DNA from: JADDRA01 sp051005375
GTDB lineage: Bacteria > Actinomycetota > Acidimicrobiia > Acidimicrobiales > CADCSY01
DNA length: 17,144 nt
Reading direction: 5' to 3'
Assembly: GCA_051005375.1 (NCBI GenBank)
Contig: JBPCJK010000184.1
Coordinates: 1-17,144 of the forward strand
Shown: piece by piece, positions 12,966 through 17,144 of the stretch
Layout of the letters: each line of letters opens with the position of its first letter
Numbering within the stretch: the first letter of the stretch is position 1
Program-made: the position numbers and the translations under genes
Notes under the pieces: model-generated
The model's database searches: none
The model's input: only the letters and a program-made list of their open reading frames with translations
What the model was told of the DNA's origin: nothing

Positions 12966-15368
12966 GTGGTGTTGCGGTTGCGCCCCCTCGTCACCCTGGT
13001 TGTGCTTGCCCTCCTGGCCGGGGCCTGTTCCGACGATCCTGTGCCGCCCGAGACCTCCGCCTCCGATGCCCCCGTCCGGGCGACCACGACCACGGCGCCG
13101 CCGCCTCCCACCCTGGAGCGGGTGACGGTGGCGCCGGGTGTGCTCGGAGGTGAGGGCGATCAGCGACTGCTGGCGGTGGCCGCAGGGTTGGCCCCGGGAG
13201 CAGGCGGACGACTGGTGGCCGTCGGCATCTCCCAGGGGCGTCCGGCCATCTGGCGGTCGGACGACGGACGCGCCTGGGAGCGGGCGACGCTCGCTCCCGA
13301 GATGTTCCGGGACGATGCCACCCTGGCTGACGTGGTGTCGGACCCGCTGGGTGGCGGCTGGGCGGTCGTTGGAGGCGAGCGGGGGCGGGCGGCGGCGTGG
13401 GTGTCAGCCGACGGGCAGGCCTGGAGCCGGGCCGAGGTCGGCGATGGGCCACCCATGACCACGGTGGCCTCCACCAGGGTGGGCCTGGTCGCCTTTGGGA
13501 GCACCGGGAGCACCGGGAGCACCGGGAGCACCGGGAGCACCGGGAGCGGCGGGGAGGAGGGGGCCGCCTGGCAGTCGTCCTCGGGCAGACGGTGGACCCG
13601 GGCCTTCGACGATCCCTCGGTGTTCGCCCGGCCGGGCGTGGCGAGGGTGACGGCCGTGGTCGACACCGGCCTGGAGGTGCAGGCGGTGGTCGACCGGGAG
13701 GGCCAGGGACCCGAGTTGTGGCGGTCGGTCGACGGGCTGTTCTGGTCGGTGGCGCCGACAGTGGGCGCCGAGCTGTTCCCGGCGGGAGGCATGCCCGATG
13801 TAGCCGCAGCGACGGCGTTGGGATCGTCGGTGGTGGTGGTCGGCTCCGATGCCAAGGGTGACGGTGGCGACGCCGCCATGTGGTTGTCATCGGCGGGTGG
13901 CTCCTTCGAGCAGGTGACCCACGACGAGGCCGTCTTCGGGGGCGACGGGGATCAGGCCATGACGGCCTTGGCCCAGAGCCTCGACCGGCTGGCGGTGGTG
14001 GGCACCGAGACCGACGACGGCGGCGATCTCGACGCCGTGGTGTGGACCTCGACGTCGGTGTCAGGTCTGCAACGGGCCGACGACGGTGGGGTCCCCGTGC
14101 CCGGCGACCAGCACGTGGTCGATCTGGTCGTCCTTGGCCGGACCCCCGTTGCGGTGGGGTGGGAGGAGACGCCGGCGGGCATCGACGCCGTGGCCTGGGT
14201 GGTGGAGAGCGCGCCCGCTGATCCCGCCGGTACCGATGGTCGGGGCGCCGGTCCCGCCCCCGCACCGGTCCTGGCCTGGCAGCGGGTGGAGGGCCAGGAG
14301 TCGCTGGCGGGTCCGGGGGAACAGCGCCTGGAGGCGGTGACGGCCTCGGCCGACGGCTTCCTCGCAGTCGGGTCGGCGGATGCCGGCGACGGGAGCGTCG
14401 ACGCCGGGGTGTGGCGATCGGGGGACGGCCGCGACTGGGGCCGGGTCGAGAGCGACGACCTGGGCGGCTCAGGCGACCAGCGCCTGCTCGACGTGGCCGC
14501 TGGCCCCTCGACACTGGTGGGGGTGGGGTCTGACCGGGGCTCAGCGGCCATGTGGACCTCGCCTGACGGCGCTGCCTGGAAACGGGCAGCCCTTGACGGG
14601 ACCGTCGTCCCCGGTGCCGGGGACCAGCGGGCGGAGGCCGCCGTGACCGTCCTGGTGCCGCAGGGAACGTCACCGGGTTGGCTGGTGGTCGGTAGCGAAG
14701 GGTCTGAAGGCGAGGGTGATGGTGTGGTGTGGACTTCGCCCGACGGGCGATCGTGGCAGCGGGTTCCCACCACAGGCGGGTTGGAAGGGCCGGGTGACCA
14801 GCGCCTGCTCGACGTGGCCGCCGGAGCCGCCGGCGTCGTCGCCGTGGGGTTCGAGGGAGGGACGGCGGTGGCGTGGACCTCGCCCGACGGCCGCTCGTGG
14901 GCCCGTGTCGACCTGGGTCCCGGCCGGGCCACGGGTGTGGCCGTCGGAGAGGATGGTGTGCTGCACGCCGTGGGCTCGGCCGACGGAGATGGCACCGACG
15001 CCGTGGCCTGGCGCTCGGCCGACGGCCTGTCCTGGGAGCGGGTGGAAGGTGATGTCCTGGCCGGCCCCCTCGACCAGGAGCTGGAGGCCGTCGATGTGGG
15101 CGACGGCGTGGTGGTGGCCGTAGGGCGAACCAACCTCGGCGGTGGCGACGACGGGGCCGCCTGGGCCTCCGGCGATGGGACGGGCTGGGCTCGCTCCCCC
15201 CACGACGAGAACGTGTTCGGGGGCGACCAGGCCCAGCTCATGGTCTCGGTGGTCTCCCGGGAGGGCCGGACGGTCGCCGTCGGCCGGAGCGGATCGGCGC
15301 CCGAGGGCACCGACGCCGTCGTCTGGTTCGCCGATCTGGGCGGAGGCGGCGTCAGCAGCAAGCTGTAG
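12966..15368 (+). CDS. Secreted lipoprotein with about 14 propeller-like repeats
   Basis: The 800-residue protein begins with a lipoprotein signal peptide: basic start, hydrophobic core LVTLVVLALL, and lipobox LAGAC with Cys21. A Thr/Pro linker follows (RATTTTAPPPPT). From about residue 60 to 788 there are roughly fourteen repeats of 40-60 residues. Each contains a hydrophobic strand of the type LVAVG or VVVG, then a small-residue strand ending in W (AVAW, AAMW), then S-x-D-G-x-x-W (for example SPDGRSWQRV). These resemble Asp-box/BNR beta-propeller blades, and fourteen would suit two seven-bladed propellers. No hydrolase residues are identified, so sialidase-like activity is not supported; binding or scaffolding on the outer face of the membrane is more likely. 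Possible starts are GTG 12966, GTG 12969 or TTG 12972. TACCCT at 12957-12962 would place a transcript start near GTG 12969. Confidence 0.82.
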   Translation: MVLRLRPLVTLVVLALLAGACSDDPVPPETSASDAPVRATTTTAPPPPTLERVTVAPGVLGGEGDQRLLAVAAGLAPGAGGRLVAVGISQGRPAIWRSDDGRAWERATLAPEMFRDDATLADVVSDPLGGGWAVVGGERGRAAAWVSADGQAWSRAEVGDGPPMTTVASTRVGLVAFGSTGSTGSTGSTGSTGSGGEEGAAWQSSSGRRWTRAFDDPSVFARPGVARVTAVVDTGLEVQAVVDREGQGPELWRSVDGLFWSVAPTVGAELFPAGGMPDVAAATALGSSVVVVGSDAKGDGGDAAMWLSSAGGSFEQVTHDEAVFGGDGDQAMTALAQSLDRLAVVGTETDDGGDLDAVVWTSTSVSGLQRADDGGVPVPGDQHVVDLVVLGRTPVAVGWEETPAGIDAVAWVVESAPADPAGTDGRGAGPAPAPVLAWQRVEGQESLAGPGEQRLEAVTASADGFLAVGSADAGDGSVDAGVWRSGDGRDWGRVESDDLGGSGDQRLLDVAAGPSTLVGVGSDRGSAAMWTSPDGAAWKRAALDGTVVPGAGDQRAEAAVTVLVPQGTSPGWLVVGSEGSEGEGDGVVWTSPDGRSWQRVPTTGGLEGPGDQRLLDVAAGAAGVVAVGFEGGTAVAWTSPDGRSWARVDLGPGRATGVAVGEDGVLHAVGSADGDGTDAVAWRSADGLSWERVEGDVLAGPLDQELEAVDVGDGVVVAVGRTNLGGGDDGAAWASGDGTGWARSPHDENVFGGDQAQLMVSVVSREGRTVAVGRSGSAPEGTDAVVWFADLGGGGVSSKL
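13497..13550 (+). repeat. 9-bp tandem repeat (GGGAGCACC), five perfect copies plus one partial
   Basis: Five exact copies of GGGAGCACC (13497-13541) and a sixth changed to GGGAGCGGC (13542-13550) lie within the lipoprotein gene and encode Gly-Ser-Thr triplets (residues 178-195). The unit is a multiple of three, so copy-number change would keep the frame and alter only a flexible loop between propeller-like repeats. Confidence 0.95.
14475..14821 (+). repeat. 26-bp direct repeat pair inside the lipoprotein gene
   Basis: Positions 14475-14500 and 14796-14821 are identical over 26 bases and encode DQRLLDVAA in two different propeller-like modules, 321 bases apart. Nucleotide identity, including third positions, points to recent duplication or gene conversion between modules. 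Confidence 0.85.
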
Positions 15369-15409
15369 GCAAGGTCAGGCCGTCCCCCTGGTGCAGGAAG
15401 CGCCTTGCC
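15368..15409. terminator. Nested inverted repeat after the lipoprotein gene
   Basis: GGCAAGG (15368-15374) pairs with CCTTGCC (15403-15409) over seven bases. CCTG (15387-15390) and CAGG (15394-15397) form a small inner hairpin. The structure starts on the last base of the lipoprotein stop codon and its 3' arm overlaps the proposed ilvB -35 box. It lacks a U-tract, so it could be a weak terminator or an operator. Confidence 0.35.
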
Positions 15410-15433
15410 AACGCCGGGAATCGGTGGCACACT
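15405..15433 (+). promoter_or_regulatory. Promoter of the ilvB attenuator transcript
   Basis: TTGCCA (15405-15410) and CACACT (15428-15433) are separated by exactly 17 bases. The -35 box matches the consensus at five of six positions, the -10 box at three of six. Transcription should begin near 15440-15441, which is the A of the leader-peptide ATG. This explains why the leader has no clear Shine-Dalgarno sequence. Confidence 0.5.
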
Positions 15434-15440
15434 GGCCGAG

Positions 15441-15479
15441 ATGTCCGTCCGCCACCTCCTCCTCGTAGTCATCACCTGA
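15441..15479 (+). CDS. ilvB leader peptide (MSVRHLLLVVIT), branched-chain amino acid attenuation
   Basis: ATG 15441 to TGA 15477-15479 encodes twelve residues, of which six in a row are branched-chain amino acids: three CTC Leu codons (15456-15464), GTA and GTC Val (15465-15470) and ATC Ile (15471-15473). All three end products of the downstream pathway are thus sampled. It lies 106 bases before ilvB and is followed by two strong hairpins, the second with the form of an intrinsic terminator. A shortage of charged Leu-, Val- or Ile-tRNA should stall the ribosome here and favour readthrough into ilvB. Attenuation with a leaderless leader peptide is known for ilvB in Corynebacterium. The promoter spacing suggests the same leaderless translation here. 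Confidence 0.82.
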   Translation: MSVRHLLLVVIT

Positions 15480-15508
15480 CGCACGCCGACATCTTCTCGC
15501 GTGCGTCA
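15477..15508 (+). promoter_or_regulatory. Attenuator hairpin 1 (pause-type stem-loop)
   Basis: TGACGCACGC (15477-15486) pairs perfectly with GCGTGCGTCA (15499-15508), a ten-base stem with a 12-base loop. Its 5' arm begins exactly at the stop codon of the leader peptide, so ribosome position decides whether it can fold. Only A15508 is shared with the terminator stem. An alternative pairing of its loop (15487-15497) with the terminator's 3' arm (15522-15530) is possible but weaker. Confidence 0.72.
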
Positions 15509-15540
15509 CGACCTCCCCACCGGGAGGTCGTTCTAGTTTT
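15508..15540 (+). terminator. Intrinsic terminator of the ilvB attenuator
   Basis: ACGACCTCCC (15508-15517) pairs perfectly with GGGAGGTCGT (15522-15531), a ten-base GC-rich stem with the four-base loop CACC. The T-rich tail TCTAGTTTT (15532-15540) follows. It lies 45 bases before the ilvB start and between the leader peptide and the gene, so it should end transcription when branched-chain amino acids are plentiful. Confidence 0.82.
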
Positions 15541-15585
15541 GGCGCCGCCCACCTGTCCCATCGCCCACCCGACATCAGGAGCACC

Positions 15586-17144
15586 ATGAAGCTGACCGGA
15601 GCCCAAGCCCTCATCAAGAGCCTGGAGATGGAAGGGGTCGACGTCATGTTCGGTCTCCCCGGAGGGGCCATCCTCCCCGTCTACGACCCCATCATCGACA
15701 GCTCCATCCGCCACATCCTGGTCCGCCACGAGCAGGGCGCAGGCCACATGGCCGAGGGCTACGCCCACGTCACCGGGCGTCCCGGGGTGGCCGTCGTGAC
15801 CAGCGGCCCCGCTGCGACCAACATCGTCACCCCACTGTGCGACGCCTACATGGACTCCATCCCCATGGTGGTCGTCACCGGCCAGGTGGCCTACACCAGC
15901 ATCGGCTCCGACGCCTTCCAGGAGTGCGACACCACCGGGATCACCATGTCGGTCACCAAGCACAACTGGTTGGTGAGCGATCCCCAGGAGATCCCCCAGG
16001 TGGTCAAGGAGGCCTTCCACATCGCCACCACCGGGCGGCCCGGTCCGGTGCTGATCGACCTCCCCAAGGACGTCAGCAACCAGACGATGGACTGGTACTG
16101 GCCCGAGTCGGTCGACCTGCCTGGTTACAACCCGGCCACCAGGGGTGATCCCGCCTTGATCAAGGAGGCAGCCCGCTACATCCTGGCTGCGCGACAACCG
16201 GTCATCTACGCCGGTGGCGGGATCCTCAAGGCCCGGGCCGCGGAGGCGCTGCGGGAGCTGGCCGAGCTGACCGGGGTCCACGTGGTCACCACCCTCATGG
16301 CCCGGGGCGCCTTCCCCGATGACCACCCACTGTGCCTGGGCATGCCCGGGATGCACGGCAACTACACCGCCGTCACCGCCATGCAGCGGGCCGACCTGCT
16401 CGTCGCCCTGGGCTCACGCTTCGACGACCGGGTCACCGGCAAGCTGGACGGCTTCGCTCCCGACGCCAAGATCGTCCACGTCGACATCGACCCGGCCGAG
16501 CTGGGCAAGGTGCGCCAGCCCGACGTGCCCATCGTGGGCGACTGCCGGCTGGTCATCGAGGAGCTGGTGCGGGCGGTGCGTGACCTGGCTGCGGGCGGGA
16601 CCGAGGCGGCCGACCGTAGCGCCTGGATCGCCACCATCGACGGCTGGCGTTCCAAGTACCCCTTGGCCTACGAGGAGCCCGAGGACGGTGACGCCCTCAA
16701 GCCCCAGATGGTGCTTGAGCACCTGCGGGACTCCACCCCCGACGACACCATCGTGGTCTCCGGCGTGGGCCAGCACCAGATGTGGGCCAGCCAGTACTGG
16801 AAGTTCAACCACCCCTACACCTGGGTCAACTCCGGGGGCCTGGGGACGATGGGCTTCGCCGTGCCCGCCGCCATCGGGGCCAAGGTGGGCCGGCCCGACA
16901 AGATGGTGTGGGCCGTCGACGGAGACGGCTGCTTCCAGATGACGGCCCAGGAGCTGGTTACCGCCAGCGCCGAGCGCATCCCCATCAAGGTGGCCATCCT
17001 CAACAACGCCTACCTGGGCATGGTCCGCCAGTGGCAGGAGATGTTCTACGACGAGCGCTACTCCGAGGTGTACCTGTCGCCCGACCTCCCCGACTACGTG
17101 AAGTGGGCCGAGGCCATGGGCTGCGTGGGGCTGCGAGCCGAGAC
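15586..17144 (+). CDS. ilvB: Acetolactate synthase large subunit (3' truncated by window)
   Basis: This enzyme makes acetolactate or acetohydroxybutyrate from pyruvate, the first common step to valine, leucine and isoleucine, with thiamine diphosphate, magnesium and FAD. ATG 15586 has AGGAG (15577-15581) four bases upstream. The visible 519 residues hold the pyrimidine-binding domain (FGLPGGAILPVYD; catalytic Glu49 in RHEQGAGHMAEGY), GQVAYTSIGSDAFQE (99-113), the central FAD domain (about 190-340) and the cofactor motif GDG (446-448) ending in N473-N474. W483 in MVRQWQ lies at the sulfonylurea-binding position. Full-length members have about 570-600 residues, so roughly 50-80 are missing. The position equal to plant Pro197 is Ala102. 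ilvN and ilvC probably follow, outside the window. Expression is likely controlled by the attenuator upstream. Confidence 0.97.
   Translation, partial: MKLTGAQALIKSLEMEGVDVMFGLPGGAILPVYDPIIDSSIRHILVRHEQGAGHMAEGYAHVTGRPGVAVVTSGPAATNIVTPLCDAYMDSIPMVVVTGQVAYTSIGSDAFQECDTTGITMSVTKHNWLVSDPQEIPQVVKEAFHIATTGRPGPVLIDLPKDVSNQTMDWYWPESVDLPGYNPATRGDPALIKEAARYILAARQPVIYAGGGILKARAAEALRELAELTGVHVVTTLMARGAFPDDHPLCLGMPGMHGNYTAVTAMQRADLLVALGSRFDDRVTGKLDGFAPDAKIVHVDIDPAELGKVRQPDVPIVGDCRLVIEELVRAVRDLAAGGTEAADRSAWIATIDGWRSKYPLAYEEPEDGDALKPQMVLEHLRDSTPDDTIVVSGVGQHQMWASQYWKFNHPYTWVNSGGLGTMGFAVPAAIGAKVGRPDKMVWAVDGDGCFQMTAQELVTASAERIPIKVAILNNAYLGMVRQWQEMFYDERYSEVYLSPDLPDYVKWAEAMGCVGLRAE

Noticed and set aside
12966..15368. 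Sialidase (exo-alpha-sialidase) annotation for the lipoprotein
   Set aside because: Asp-box-like repeats alone do not show activity. The arginine triad and nucleophile of sialidases could not be identified.
12991..15484. Two long minus-strand open frames (560 and 510 codons) opposite the lipoprotein gene
   Set aside because: Low-complexity Pro/Arg/Ser translations without motifs. The plus strand has a signal peptide, lipobox and regular repeats, so these are shadows.
1..17144. CRISPR arrays, tRNAs, insertion sequences or phage genes
   Set aside because: No regularly spaced repeats, cloverleaf sequences, transposase or integrase motifs, or attachment-site duplications were seen on either strand.

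Overview
The window is GC-rich, densely packed chromosomal DNA with frequent GTG starts, few Shine-Dalgarno sequences and many 4-base overlaps. This fits Actinomycetota. The gene mix (unusual UbiA/phytol-kinase-like pair, DUF5990, leaderless ilvB leader) would suit an Acidimicrobiia-type lineage, but that placement is inference. The content looks like ordinary chromosome: no integrase, transposase, CRISPR array, tRNA or rRNA was seen.

Layout. (1) 1-2766 (+): the end of an ABC-transporter ATPase and, overlapping by ATGA, its FtsX/MacB-type permease. (2) 2860-3419 (+): a decayed VapBC toxin-antitoxin pair; the antitoxin has lost its middle and the PIN toxin carries two 1-base frameshifts. (3) 3676-6094 (+): a glycogen-debranching-type glycosidase and a small membrane protein. 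(4) 6140-7440 (-): a membrane protein of unknown role and a DUF5990 protein. (5) 7570-10690 (+): a compact five-gene run consisting of a 7-TM protein, a guanylate-kinase-like P-loop kinase, a 42-residue single-TM protein, a UbiA prenyltransferase and a phytol/dolichol-kinase-like membrane protein. (6) 10727-12916 (-): a GT4 glycosyltransferase, a DedA-like membrane protein and a VOC/glyoxalase-fold protein. (7) 12966-15368 (+): a lipoprotein of about 14 propeller-like repeats. (8) 15405-17144 (+): ilvB (acetolactate synthase large subunit, cut by the window end), preceded by a promoter, a leader peptide rich in Leu/Val/Ile codons and a hairpin plus intrinsic terminator, i.e. an attenuator.

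Functional reading. The best candidate for something undescribed is block 5. A prenyltransferase, a phytol-kinase-like enzyme and a soluble kinase of unclear substrate, with overlapping or nearly abutting genes, suggest activation of an isoprenoid alcohol followed by prenyl transfer to an unknown acceptor. That is inference from family membership and gene order. The most clearly readable regulatory device is the ilvB attenuator, which appears to be transcribed without a 5' untranslated leader ahead of the leader-peptide ATG.
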